64,000 nt of DNA from CBDCVO01 sp965223085 (GCA_965223085.1 OZ244981.1:4216001-4280000); one strand, 5' to 3'. Counted from the first letter of the stretch, positions 8,169-17,451 are shown. Notes: generated by a model not told the origin, from the sequence alone. A program made the numbers and translations.

Positions 8169-9004
8169 CCTACTTTCGCGGCCAGCCGTGCCAGTGGCTC
8201 TAGTATTGCCGGTGAGTACGGCGCCTGCAGGTAGAAAATCATTAAATCCACGCCCGCTTCATTAAACGCATGACAGGATTCTTCCAGCGCCGGCAAACAC
8301 TCGGTATTGGCGCGCTGGTGGACCGAAGTCATGATGTCGGCAGGATCGCGTCCGGTCGCCGTGCACAGCTGATTCAGGAGCGCACGCTTTTCTTTGAAAC
8401 CCGCCACGTCGAACCCCGAATAATTCCAATGCTGTGCGTGACGTGCGACCGCGGGCAGCATGCGCCGTTCTCCTTTTCCGCCGAGGCAGATTGGCGGGTG
8501 AGGTTGCTGCACGCCAGGTGGGTTATTGCGCGCTTCCGTAACTTGATAATACTTGCCATGGAATGTTGTGGTTTCTTCGCAAAGCATGCCGCGAATGATA
8601 GCCAGCGCTTCATCAAAACGATCGAAACGTTCCTTCATGGAACCCAACTCGATGCCGTAGGCGTTACATTCTTCTTCGTTCCAACCAGCGCCTAAACCCA
8701 CTTCCAAGCGCCCGTTACTAATGATGTCCAGGGAGGAAATCATGTTCGCAAACACGGCCGGGTGCCGATAGAGAATTCCGGCAACCATGCAACCTATACG
8801 GATGCGCGTCGTTGCTTGGGCGAGGGCGCTCAAAGTTGTCCACGCCTCCATGCAAGGGCCGCTGGTATCCTCTGCGAGGATCGGATAGAAATGGTCAAAA
8901 TTCCACGCGGAATAGAATACTTCCATCGAATCCGCTTCCTGCCATACAGATAGCATGTCGTGAAAGTTGGTGAATTGCGGTGGTGTCTTGATCGCGTATC
9001 GAAT
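8165..9004 (-). CDS. LLM-class F420-dependent oxidoreductase, probable ATT start
   Basis: This luciferase-like flavin/F420 oxidoreductase has family motifs from its first residues: YAIKTPPQ, AWNFDHFYPI, TTRIRIGCMV, YRHPAVFAN, GRLEVGLGAGWNEEE and PPICLGGKGERRM. It would reduce or oxidise a small organic substrate using a deazaflavin or flavin; the substrate is unknown. An upstream GTG at 9092-9094 gives 309 residues, but its first 30 do not look like the family. A perfect AGGAGG (9014-9019 on this strand) lies nine bases before an ATT at 9002-9004. Starting there gives 279 residues beginning exactly like relatives (RYAIKTPPQ). I therefore prefer the ATT start. The gene is convergent with, and its stop overlaps, the preceding operon. 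Confidence 0.8.
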   Translation of the reverse strand: MRYAIKTPPQFTNFHDMLSVWQEADSMEVFYSAWNFDHFYPILAEDTSGPCMEAWTTLSALAQATTRIRIGCMVAGILYRHPAVFANMISSLDIISNGRLEVGLGAGWNEEECNAYGIELGSMKERFDRFDEALAIIRGMLCEETTTFHGKYYQVTEARNNPPGVQQPHPPICLGGKGERRMLPAVARHAQHWNYSGFDVAGFKEKRALLNQLCTATGRDPADIMTSVHQRANTECLPALEESCHAFNEAGVDLMIFYLQAPYSPAILEPLARLAAKVG

Positions 9005-9166
9005 GGTCTTAACCCTCCTCGCTTTGTAGGACTTTGCGTGCCACAATCGTCGCAGCGAATAAGGCAACCCGACGAGTGAAGCGACCTGATTCACCGTGCT
9101 GTTTAGGGGGCGTACTATAACAGCAGTCGTCTTGTCGCAGACAGCGATACCTACTCATGAACTCAA

Positions 9167-10123
9167 GTGACCCGCAAATTAGTCCGCATTAATGCCGTTA
9201 GGACGCAGTCTAAACGCAGTGCGAGAAATCCACTAGCAACACTCATTCGCTCGGCACGAATTCCGTTCTTGGTACTTACGCCGATTTGTGTGGGTCTCGG
9301 CTGGGCCGCGGCGGTGTACACTCACAACGCATCACAACTCGACTCGCTGAACCTGATGCTCGCACTCCTCGGCGTGATCGCAGCTCACGCGAGCGTTAAT
9401 TGGCGTAACGAGTACATCGACTTCAATAGCGGCCTCGATCAACAAACGTACCGAACACCGTTTAGTGGTGGCAGCGGCGCGTTAATCATCGCACCAAAAG
9501 ATCTTGCCATCGTGCATCGAGCAAGTTTTGTCGCCCTGGGCGTAACGATTATCGTCGGGCTGTGTTTAATTGTGCGCGCCGGCATCGCGGTCCTCCCGTT
9601 TGGCATTGCCGGCATCGCTTTGGTCAGTGCTTACTCGACGTGGATAAACCGACATCCGCTGATCTGCCTTCTCGCACCCGGCATCGGACTTGGTCCGATA
9701 ACAGTAGTCGGTACCTATCGTGTGCTCACGGGTGAGTTTTCATACGTGGCGCTAATCGTCTCACTCGTCGCGTTTTTTTTAACCAGCAATCTGTTGTTAC
9801 TGAACCAGTTTCCCGACCGTGAGGCGGATGCCCGCTGCGGACGACGACATATTCCCATCGTCTACGGCACGGGCGTGAGCATCGTTATTTATCGCCTCTT
9901 TGCGGTGGCCGCCGGGATTGTGATTAGCCTGGGCGTGGCGCTGCGTTACCTGCCACCATCGTGCCTCACGGCGCTAGCGTCGCTCAGCGTAGCGTTCATC
10001 GCCGCCAGCGGCGCACAGCGCCACGCCGATAGGGCCGCATATCTGGTACCGTATTTGGCGCTGAATGCGATCGCAGCGATAATAACGCCGCTCTGCTTGC
10101 TCATCGCTTTGGGCGCTACATAG
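9167..10123 (+). CDS. UbiA-family prenyltransferase
   Basis: An integral-membrane prenyltransferase of 318 residues with about eight or nine hydrophobic helices. The first Asp-rich motif appears as NEYIDFNSGLD (about residues 85-95) and the second as NQFPDREAD (about 215-223). Both are needed in this family to bind the prenyl diphosphate through magnesium. The pattern resembles MenA-like enzymes that prenylate aromatic acids in quinone or related lipid synthesis, but no quinone genes are nearby, so the acceptor is not assigned. The start is GTG 9167 by length; no strong ribosome-binding site supports it. The gene is divergent from the F420-type oxidoreductase. Confidence 0.75.
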   Translation: MTRKLVRINAVRTQSKRSARNPLATLIRSARIPFLVLTPICVGLGWAAAVYTHNASQLDSLNLMLALLGVIAAHASVNWRNEYIDFNSGLDQQTYRTPFSGGSGALIIAPKDLAIVHRASFVALGVTIIVGLCLIVRAGIAVLPFGIAGIALVSAYSTWINRHPLICLLAPGIGLGPITVVGTYRVLTGEFSYVALIVSLVAFFLTSNLLLLNQFPDREADARCGRRHIPIVYGTGVSIVIYRLFAVAAGIVISLGVALRYLPPSCLTALASLSVAFIAASGAQRHADRAAYLVPYLALNAIAAIITPLCLLIALGAT

Positions 10124-10164
10124 CATGCCTGCGTCTTAGCGCGAGCTAGTCGGTAAAAAAATCG

Positions 10165-10198
10165 TTGAAATGACCCGCAGCGGCGGGTTAATTATGAT
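10165..10198 (+). promoter_or_regulatory. Candidate promoter with palindrome upstream of molybdenum hydroxylase genes
   Basis: TTGAAA (10165-10170) is followed after 17 bases by TTAATT (10188-10193), with an alternative TATGAT at 10193-10198. The spacer contains a perfect inverted repeat, ACCCGC-AGCG-GCGGGT (10173-10188), well placed for an operator. The same hairpin followed by TTAATT could instead be a weak terminator for the prenyltransferase gene. Confidence 0.35.
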
Positions 10199-10248
10199 TT
10201 CCCTTGGTAAATGCCTGGGGCGCTGTCGTTGACCAACAGAGGATGTCG

Positions 10249-12660
10249 ATGAATACAGATACCCAACAGCCTTACGTGGGTCGCTCCGTGGTCGCACGCG
10301 ATGGTGATGCATTTGTCGCCGGGCGTGCGCGGTATACCGCGGATTTCTCCTTTCCCGGCCAGCTTCATGCGTGCATCGTGCGCAGCGTGCATGCGGCCGC
10401 CAAAATCCGTGCGGTCGATTTCAGTGCTGCAGAAAAGATACACGGGGTCGTGCGCACCCTAGCGGGGCGAGAAGCCGCCCAGCAACTTGACCCCATCCCG
10501 CATTATTTGGATCCCACCGTGATCGGAGGCCGCTACACACCGGTAAGGTGTTTAGCCTTAGACGACGTAACCTACGAGGGTCAACCGGTCGCGGTCGTCG
10601 TCGCGACGGAGAAGCGCATCGCGCGCTACGCGGCCTCAAAAGTGATCGTCGAGTACGAACCGCATAGCCCCATCTTAGACGCCACCAGCGCGTTGGCAGA
10701 CGGTGCCCGGCGCGTGATCTCAGACTGGGACGAAAACGTCGTCGTCAGTGCGCCGTTTGTCGGCGGCGACATCGAGCAGGCCTTCGACGCCGCTGATCAT
10801 GTCGTCTCTCTAAGCGTGGACATCCACCGACAATCCACCCAGCCGATCGAAACGCGCGCCTACAATGCCGTTTGGAACGAGCAGGATAGCGCGATCACCT
10901 TATATGCGACTGCTCAGAACCCCCATCCGCTACGCTACGTGCTCGCGGCAACCTTGCGCATGCCTGAAAATCGGTTGCGCATCATCGCGCCTGCGATAGG
11001 CGGTGCATTCGGGCTGAAGATGCATGGACATCCCGAAGAAGGGCTTATCTGCCTGTTATGCAAGTTAACTCGGCGACCAGTGAAGTGGGTCGAGGACCGT
11101 CGCGAGTGTTTGCTCATCGGCGGTCGAGAACAAATTCACGAGATCGAATTAGCGCTCACCGACAGTGGCCGAATTCTTGGTTTGCGGGACCGCTTCATCG
11201 CCAATACGGGTGCGCCGTCAGCCTGTCCTGGGTGGGCGATGGCGTTTCTAACCGGTCTCACAATGCCGGGGCCCTACGATGTTGACAACATCGACGTGCA
11301 CATGACCGCGGCGGTAACCAATAAACCCCCTTGGAACGCGTCGCGAGGCTACGGCAAAGAGGCGACAGCACTGGCGCTCGAATTAGCGCTCGACAAAGCC
11401 GCGCGAGCACTCGATATTGACCCCGCCGCCATGCGACTGCAGAACTTTATCCCGGCAGATTCGTTCCCGAATACACGTCCGACAGGGCTGATACTCGATT
11501 CCGGCGATTACCACGCAACCTTACAGAAGGCCTTAGATCTGATCGGCTACCAAACGCTACGGACACAACAAGCAACGGACCGCAAACAGGGCCGCTACGT
11601 CGGTATCGGCATGGCCTATGAGTTGACGCCCGAGGGTGGCGCAATCCCTGGGACCATGGTCGCCGGTTATGATACGTCCACCGTAAGACTCGATCCCAGC
11701 GGTACCGTGACCGTCTTGACCGGGGTCACGAGCCCTGGCACTGGAAATCCAGTCGGCATCGCGCAAATTGTCGCCGACGAACTCGGGGTTGCTTACGACG
11801 ATATCCGCGTCTTGCAAGGCGATACGCAAACCTGCCCCTACGGATTCGGTAATTACAGCGGCCGCAGCACGATAGTCGGCGGCGGCTCCGCCGCATTAGC
11901 CGCGCGCAAAGTGAAAGAAAAAGTAGTCGATCTCGCAGCACGCCTGCTCGAAGTCGCGGCCGAGACGGTTACGGTGCGCAACGGCGTCGTCTCTAGTAGC
12001 GATAAACCCGGAACCACGCTCACCATCGCGGAAGTCTGTTACGCGGCCTACACGCGCGCCTACGATATCGCGGCGAGTGTCGAACCACCCCTGGAGGCGA
12101 GCGCAACATTTCGGCCCGGGCTTATTCGCCATGCGCCGGACGAAAACGGCAATATCAACCCCTACCCGAGCTATTCGAATGCTGCCTATGCATGCGTGTG
12201 TGAGGTTGACATTGATACGGGGCGAATTTCGCTGTCGAAATTCGCCGTCGTACACGATTGCGGAAAAGTCATTAACCCTGTACTTGTCGAAGGGCAAGCG
12301 TGTGGGGCGATCGCGTTCGGGATCGGCGGCATGTTAGGCGAGCAAATCATCCACGATACGGGCGGTCGGCAACTCACGACCGACTTTATGGACTATGTTA
12401 TGCCCCGCGCGCTCGACGTGCCGGCTGTCGCAATGGGTCACCACGACAGCCCTAACCCGGTGACAATGTTAGGTTTGAAAGGTGCCGGCGAAGCCGGCGT
12501 AGGCGGTTCTGCCGCCGCGATCATCAATGCCGTCAACGATGCGCTCGCGCCGTTTGGCGTCGAGATTACGAAGTTACCACTATCAGCACCGCGTCTATGG
12601 CACGCATTGCAAGCCGCCCAGCGGCGCGCCGCGCCGAAGAAGAGCGATAAAGCCGCATGA
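10249..12660 (+). CDS. Molybdenum hydroxylase large (molybdopterin-binding) subunit, xanthine dehydrogenase family
   Basis: About 803 residues, the usual length for CoxL-type large subunits. The N-terminal a/b-hammerhead domain starts at VGRSVVARDGDAFVAGRARYTAD. Molybdopterin-binding segments include GGAFGLKMHGHPE and a conserved GLKGAGEAGVGGSAAAIINA, whose Glu is the general base of the family. The active-site loop reads PPWNASRGYG, not the AYxCSFR of carbon monoxide dehydrogenase, so CO is an unlikely substrate; a purine, other N-heterocycle or aldehyde is more likely. AGAGG at 10238-10242 is placed for the ATG at 10249, while the ATG at 10243 is too close to it. The gene overlaps the FAD subunit by ATGA. 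Confidence 0.85.
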   Translation: MNTDTQQPYVGRSVVARDGDAFVAGRARYTADFSFPGQLHACIVRSVHAAAKIRAVDFSAAEKIHGVVRTLAGREAAQQLDPIPHYLDPTVIGGRYTPVRCLALDDVTYEGQPVAVVVATEKRIARYAASKVIVEYEPHSPILDATSALADGARRVISDWDENVVVSAPFVGGDIEQAFDAADHVVSLSVDIHRQSTQPIETRAYNAVWNEQDSAITLYATAQNPHPLRYVLAATLRMPENRLRIIAPAIGGAFGLKMHGHPEEGLICLLCKLTRRPVKWVEDRRECLLIGGREQIHEIELALTDSGRILGLRDRFIANTGAPSACPGWAMAFLTGLTMPGPYDVDNIDVHMTAAVTNKPPWNASRGYGKEATALALELALDKAARALDIDPAAMRLQNFIPADSFPNTRPTGLILDSGDYHATLQKALDLIGYQTLRTQQATDRKQGRYVGIGMAYELTPEGGAIPGTMVAGYDTSTVRLDPSGTVTVLTGVTSPGTGNPVGIAQIVADELGVAYDDIRVLQGDTQTCPYGFGNYSGRSTIVGGGSAALAARKVKEKVVDLAARLLEVAAETVTVRNGVVSSSDKPGTTLTIAEVCYAAYTRAYDIAASVEPPLEASATFRPGLIRHAPDENGNINPYPSYSNAAYACVCEVDIDTGRISLSKFAVVHDCGKVINPVLVEGQACGAIAFGIGGMLGEQIIHDTGGRQLTTDFMDYVMPRALDVPAVAMGHHDSPNPVTMLGLKGAGEAGVGGSAAAIINAVNDALAPFGVEITKLPLSAPRLWHALQAAQRRAAPKKSDKAA

Positions 12661-13547
12661 GTTTATATCCACAGTTCGCGCGACCGCGCTCCCTGGCACA
12701 AGCGACCAGCTTGTTATCTAGCTTAGCCAATGGCGGGACGATCATCGCGGGTGGCCAAGAACTCATGCCACACATGAACTACGGCAGACTCGAGCCAGAA
12801 GTATTGATCGACATAGGCGCCCTGGCCGAGCTAAAGGCGATCAAGCTTGACGATGGTGTACTCGCGCTCGGCGCGCTTACCTCGCATCGCGAAATCCAGC
12901 GTAATGAACAAATCGTAACCGCGCTACCGATACTCGCCCATGCGGCTACTCACATCGGGGGTGGCTGGCAAGTACATAACCGGGGCACGATAGGTGGGAA
13001 TATTGTCGCCGCACATCCACTCTATGACATTGTACCGCCGTTGCTCGTTGCGGACGCAAACATAACGCTGTGCGATAGCGACGGTACCCGCAGCATGAGA
13101 CTAGACGAATTGTTGCGCAACCCGCATCACGGTCTTGGCTCGACGGCGATTTTGGTGCGCATCGAAGTGCCGATCACAAGCGAGACCACCGGCTGGGGCT
13201 ATGAGAAGTTAAAACTGACTCAAGGCAGCTATGCGTCTGCGAATGCCGCAGCGCTCGTAGAGTTGGATACCAACAAGCACACCACGAAAATTAGGCTCGC
13301 CCTGGGTGCGGTAACAGAAATTCCGATCCTTCTGACCGACGAACTCGCAAGCTGTGTCGGACAGCCGGTAGACGAAAGTGCGCTAGAGTTCATTGCGGAT
13401 CAGTGCGTCGCAGCAGTCGCAAACCCGCTAGATGACCAGCGCGGCGATGGCGAGTATCGACGCGCGATGGCGGGCGTCGTCGGTCGACGCGCGGCAATGG
13501 CCGCAGTTTCCCGGATGCTAGAATTTATGGACCAACCAGAAAAATAA
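12657..13547 (+). CDS. Molybdenum hydroxylase FAD-binding (medium) subunit
   Basis: This 296-residue subunit passes electrons from the 2Fe-2S subunit to FAD. It has the two flavin motifs of the CoxM/xanthine dehydrogenase FAD domain: AGGQELMPHMN (about residues 32-42), and HIGGGWQVHNRGTIGGNI (about 99-116), the usual RNRGTIGG in slightly changed form. The C-terminal CODH-type FAD domain (about residues 180-290) follows. The start ATG overlaps the large subunit stop and the gene is followed after 19 bases by the 2Fe-2S subunit. The order is large, medium, small, unlike the medium-small-large order of many cox-type operons. Confidence 0.85.
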   Translation: MSLYPQFARPRSLAQATSLLSSLANGGTIIAGGQELMPHMNYGRLEPEVLIDIGALAELKAIKLDDGVLALGALTSHREIQRNEQIVTALPILAHAATHIGGGWQVHNRGTIGGNIVAAHPLYDIVPPLLVADANITLCDSDGTRSMRLDELLRNPHHGLGSTAILVRIEVPITSETTGWGYEKLKLTQGSYASANAAALVELDTNKHTTKIRLALGAVTEIPILLTDELASCVGQPVDESALEFIADQCVAAVANPLDDQRGDGEYRRAMAGVVGRRAAMAAVSRMLEFMDQPEK

Positions 13548-13566
13548 CCTCATGGCGAATTAAACG

Positions 13567-14070
13567 ATGGATGATTTACTCGAAGACTATGTGTTGTTGA
13601 AATGCCGCGTGAACGAGGCACTCGTTGAAACAGAGGTCAACCCGGGGCTGTCGCTATTGGATTTTTTGCGTGAGGAGTGCGGGCTAACCGGTACACACAT
13701 GGGTTGTATGACCGGGCACTGCGGCGCCTGCACGGTCATGATAGATGGTGAAGTCGCAAAGTCCTGCCTCACCTTAGCCGCGAGTGTGACTGACAGACGG
13801 ATCACGACCATCGAAGGTATCGCAAACGAGAATGGCTCGCTGCATCCGGTGCAACAGGCATTTTGGGATGAGTCTGGCTTGCAGTGTGCGTTTTGCGCAC
13901 CGGGCATGGTGCTGGCAACTGTTGCCCTATTAAGAGGTAATCCCGAACCTAATGATCGTGAAATTCGCGAGGCGATCGCCGGGAACTTGTGCCGATGCAC
14001 CGGTTATCAGAGCATTGTGCGAGCAGTACATGCTGCATCCAAACTCGCGATGCAGGTTGCGAAAAGCTAA
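13567..14070 (+). CDS. Molybdenum hydroxylase 2Fe-2S (small) subunit
   Basis: A 167-residue protein with two 2Fe-2S clusters. The N-terminal plant-ferredoxin-like domain contains EECGLTGTHMGCMTGHCGAC and a further Cys in KSCLT. The C-terminal four-helix domain contains CAFCAPGM and LCRCTGYQ, the second cluster close to the molybdenum cofactor. All eight expected cysteines appear to be present. It completes a three-subunit enzyme with the two upstream genes. It is followed by a strong ribosome-binding site and the ureidoglycolate lyase-like gene. Confidence 0.9.
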   Translation: MDDLLEDYVLLKCRVNEALVETEVNPGLSLLDFLREECGLTGTHMGCMTGHCGACTVMIDGEVAKSCLTLAASVTDRRITTIEGIANENGSLHPVQQAFWDESGLQCAFCAPGMVLATVALLRGNPEPNDREIREAIAGNLCRCTGYQSIVRAVHAASKLAMQVAKS

Positions 14071-14092
14071 TCGATCAGGAAAGGAGAAAACT

Positions 14093-14659
14093 ATGTGTGC
14101 GGTAGCAAATGATATTCGGACCCTTAAAGTGCAAGACGCAACGCCAGCTGCAGTTGCGCCATACGGACAGATACTCGGCTATGACGAGAGTATAGAGCCG
14201 ATGCCGATCGACTTTTATGACGGCACTGTCGAAGTGCGGCGAACGGTGGATTTCATATCCGATAACCAAACCGAGTTGCCGCTCGTCACCATCAACCGGC
14301 GACCGTTTGATGTGCGCTGGATGGAGCGCCACTTCAAGCATACGCAGACTTTTATCCCGCTCAGCGGCAAACCGATCGTTGCCGTATTGGCGCCCCCGAA
14401 CGACCAGCAAACTCCCGATCTCGACAAGGTCAGTGCGTTCCGTTTCGATGGCTCGGCCGGGTTTACGATGAAGCTGGGAACATGGCATGAATTTCCGTTC
14501 GCGCTCGAAGATAATACCCACGTGATCGTCATCTTGCGACAAGAAGCGACCGATGGTTTAGTGCGTGATAACGTCATTCAAAATGAGGCGGAAAGCCCCG
14601 ATCTTGAAAAAAGAGATTTAGCGCATCGCTGCGGCGTGTCGTTTCGTCTCGAATTCTAG
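14093..14659 (+). CDS. Ureidoglycolate lyase-like protein (AllA family)
   Basis: A 188-residue cupin-like enzyme of the ureidoglycolate hydrolase/lyase family, which releases urea and glyoxylate from ureidoglycolate in allantoin breakdown. Family features visible are PYGQILGY near the N-terminus, MERHFKHTQTFIPLSGKP (a conserved H-T-Q-x-F-x-P-L segment), VLAPP, and LGTWHEFPFAL carrying the conserved GxWH. AGGAG at 14082-14086 sets the ATG at 14093. It lies 22 bases after the 2Fe-2S gene in the same operon. Together they suggest oxidation of a purine or another ureide-yielding heterocycle, but no allantoinase, urease or uricase gene is in the window. The true substrate could differ. Confidence 0.75.
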   Translation: MCAVANDIRTLKVQDATPAAVAPYGQILGYDESIEPMPIDFYDGTVEVRRTVDFISDNQTELPLVTINRRPFDVRWMERHFKHTQTFIPLSGKPIVAVLAPPNDQQTPDLDKVSAFRFDGSAGFTMKLGTWHEFPFALEDNTHVIVILRQEATDGLVRDNVIQNEAESPDLEKRDLAHRCGVSFRLEF

Positions 14660-15099
14660 CTGCACGCGTCTACTCGCAGTCTGTCGGACTTAGGCAAACG
14701 CAGCGAGCGACTCCGGCCCTATCCTCGGCTAGAGCCGGTTGAAAAACTAAGCTACGCGCCCCTCTGCGGCGTCGCGTACCCCTGCGCGCCTCGCTTGACT
14801 CACGCGGCGCCTATAGGGATTAGTTCCCGAGGCAGATGCTGCCCTCACCCATCGGAGCCGCATCCCCCGCGACGTTGGCATCCGCACGGGGGCAGGTTTG
14901 TTCAAGCCCACCTCGCGAATTGACGACAACGTCAATAGCACATTCACGCGCGCCGTCCAAAATGTACGGCAACTTGAATGAACCAGAAAAACTGCCGGTT
15001 CTAGTCTTAATCTGAGTAGATTCTGTGACTACGCCTCGCACCCTATGCGGCTAAGGTAGTCTCGTATCAACGACAGATAAGTATTTGAGAAACCTAAGC
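14660..15099. other. Non-coding stretch with one doubtful short frame
   Basis: About 440 bases before the histidine kinase start. No RNA gene or clear terminator was recognised. A minus-strand frame at 14820-15041 (GTG start, 73 codons) has protein-like composition, with stretches such as KLPYILDGARECAIDVVVNS and three cysteines, but no ribosome-binding site and no family match. I do not call it a gene. A segment near 14683-14718 (CTGTCGGACTTAGGC and CGCAGCGAGCG) resembles repeat-type intergenic DNA. Confidence 0.4.
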
Positions 15100-17451
15100 A
15101 TGCATTTACCACTCCTCGGTCAGTGGACGCCTACGATCAGAGATAAAGTGATCGCGATCACGTTGATATCCTCGACCCTGGCGATTTTCGTGTTTGCCTT
15201 GCTGGTCGTGCTCGCCGACTTTCGCTCTGAGCGGGCGTCTGCAAAAGAAAATCTAGGTGCGACTGTGCGAGTCGTGGCACTGAATAGCTCCGCTGCACTG
15301 GTTTTTGCGGATGTTGACGCAGCAGTCGAAATGCTCAACGCGCTGATCGCCGAAACGACGATCGTCGACGCTGCGATCTTCGACGCAAGCGGCAAGCTAT
15401 TTGCTCGCAGCAGTGTCACCGAGGTCGATGCTCACATTAACGACAAGGACATCTACGATTACAGTGACGACATACCGGCGCGCTCGTGGTGGAATTTTGC
15501 GCGTCCGCTAGCCCGATGGAGACACTTGCACATCGATCAAGCGATCGTCGTCGGTGACGAACCAATTGGCGTAATCATGGTCCATGCCGATCTCGAACGC
15601 CAATGGGCGGGACTCGCGCAGGATTTTGTTTACATCGCCCTAGTAGCGAGCGTGGCATTTCTATGTGCCTATATTCTGGCTTCCAACCTGCAGCGAAAAA
15701 TTACCGAACCAGTCAAAGCGCTGTCCGATGCAGTAAGTAGCGTAACCGGCGATCGCGACTACACCGTCCGCGCGGAGCGCAAAACCGACGATGAACTAGG
15801 CCTTTTAGTGGACGGCTTCAACGACATGCTGTTGCAGATCCAAGAGCGAGATCGCGCGCTCAGTCGTGCCGTCGACGAATTGCGAATCGCCAAAGACGAG
15901 GCGGAGACTGCAAGCCGGACGAAAAGCGAGTTCCTCGCCACGATGAGTCATGAAATACGCACACCTATGAACGGTGTCTTGGGCATGGCCCAATTAATGC
16001 AGAAAACCAAATTGGACGCGCAGCAAACGAAATTCTTGAGCATGATCCGTACTTCCGGGGAGGCCTTATTAGCAATCATTAATGATGTACTCGATTTCTC
16101 CAAAATCGAAGCCGGTTACATGGCGATCAGCACCGTCGATTTCAGTTTGGCCGAAACTATAGATGACGTAATAGAGATTTTCAGCGGCTCGACCAAGCGC
16201 AAAGGGATCGCGTTAAGCTACGTACTCCCCACCGAACTACCGCTTGCGTTGCATGGAGATGAGGACCGCATCAGGCAAATTCTAGTGAATTTGGTGAGTA
16301 ACGCCGTTAAATTCACCGAGTCCGGACATGTCTTCATCGAAGTGATTGACGTGGACATAAGATCACAGGATGTTGGCTTTACTGTCGTCGTCGAAGACAG
16401 CGGGATTGGGATATCTGCGGATAAATTGACGTCGATTTTTGACCCATTCCAACAAGCAGACGGATCGACGACAAGACAATACGGCGGGACCGGTTTAGGG
16501 CTGGCGATCTGTAGGCAGATCGCTGAATTGATGGGCGGAGAAATCACTGTAACTAGCACACCGAACCACGGATCACGATTTTTACTGCGGTTACGGCTTT
16601 GTCACGCAACAACCGAGCCGGGCATTGCTTCCATAATTCACCCTGTCCACTACGGTACCGCGCTCGTCTACAGCGACGTCGCACGGCGCCGTCAACATTT
16701 CGCAAATATCGCGATTCGACTCGGCCTCGATCCAATATGTTCACATTGTTGGGACGAGATGCACGCCATCGCTATCGCAATGAGCGACCTTCGCCTAGTG
16801 ATGATCGATCTCCCCGACGGTCCCGTTCAGATGTCACCGGATACACTGCCCCACTTAGATGTGAACGAGAATGTCGCCGTACGCTACATCGCCTACCCTG
16901 ACCAGGAAGAAGCGCTGTCAGCACTGATCTCACCTGCCGACATTTTAGTTAAACCCGTTCGCTTTCAAGCTATTATCGATGATCTAGCAACCGCGCTCGA
17001 CATTGACCCACCGCGCAAGCCCGCCGTTCTTACCGATGAACGCGAGCGGCCGTTATCTGTAAGGAATATCATATTGGCTGAAGATAACGTCGTTAACCAA
17101 GTGGTCGCCACCGAGATGTTAGAGCTTCTTGGTTGCGCCGTTACCATCGCGAACAATGGTCGCGACGTATTGGATCTAATGCTCGCGCACGGAGATGACT
17201 TTGAAATGATCTTAATGGATATTCAAATGCCCATAATGGACGGCATCGAAGTGACCAAACTGTTGCGGACGAACACGGCGGGCGCTGCCGCCAAAATCCC
17301 TATCGTCGCTTTGACTGCCAACGCATTAGAGGGCGACGAAATCCGATTTTTATCAGCTGGCATGGATGGCTATCTAAGCAAACCGTTCTCTATGGATCAG
17401 TTGCGTAACACATTAATAAAACACCAGGCGAACTCACACGATGTCGTTTAG
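15100..17451 (+). CDS. Hybrid sensor histidine kinase with response-receiver domain
   Basis: About 783 residues. Order: first membrane helix (VIAITLISSTLAIFVFALLVV); a periplasmic CHASE8-like sensor with an SSAALVFAD..A segment; second membrane helix (VYIALVASVAFLCAYILA); HAMP; HisKA with the phospho-accepting His in MSHEIRTPMNG (about residue 284); and an HATPase with N box LVNLVSNAVKF, G1 VEDSGIGI and G2 GGTGLGLA. A degenerate receiver-like stretch follows, then a C-terminal receiver with Asp in ILMDIQMPIMDG (about 707) and KP near the end. It is the signalling member of a three-gene set with a TonB receptor and a YfiR-like protein, a neighbourhood seen in other Proteobacteria. A TTG at 15085 would add five residues; ATG 15100 is preferred. 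The end overlaps the receptor gene by 11 bases. Confidence 0.88.
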   Translation: MHLPLLGQWTPTIRDKVIAITLISSTLAIFVFALLVVLADFRSERASAKENLGATVRVVALNSSAALVFADVDAAVEMLNALIAETTIVDAAIFDASGKLFARSSVTEVDAHINDKDIYDYSDDIPARSWWNFARPLARWRHLHIDQAIVVGDEPIGVIMVHADLERQWAGLAQDFVYIALVASVAFLCAYILASNLQRKITEPVKALSDAVSSVTGDRDYTVRAERKTDDELGLLVDGFNDMLLQIQERDRALSRAVDELRIAKDEAETASRTKSEFLATMSHEIRTPMNGVLGMAQLMQKTKLDAQQTKFLSMIRTSGEALLAIINDVLDFSKIEAGYMAISTVDFSLAETIDDVIEIFSGSTKRKGIALSYVLPTELPLALHGDEDRIRQILVNLVSNAVKFTESGHVFIEVIDVDIRSQDVGFTVVVEDSGIGISADKLTSIFDPFQQADGSTTRQYGGTGLGLAICRQIAELMGGEITVTSTPNHGSRFLLRLRLCHATTEPGIASIIHPVHYGTALVYSDVARRRQHFANIAIRLGLDPICSHCWDEMHAIAIAMSDLRLVMIDLPDGPVQMSPDTLPHLDVNENVAVRYIAYPDQEEALSALISPADILVKPVRFQAIIDDLATALDIDPPRKPAVLTDERERPLSVRNIILAEDNVVNQVVATEMLELLGCAVTIANNGRDVLDLMLAHGDDFEMILMDIQMPIMDGIEVTKLLRTNTAGAAAKIPIVALTANALEGDEIRFLSAGMDGYLSKPFSMDQLRNTLIKHQANSHDVV

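Noticed and set aside
10249..14070. Carbon monoxide dehydrogenase
   Set aside because: Subunit composition matches, but the active-site loop lacks the AYxCSFR motif and no CoxG/CoxD genes are adjacent.
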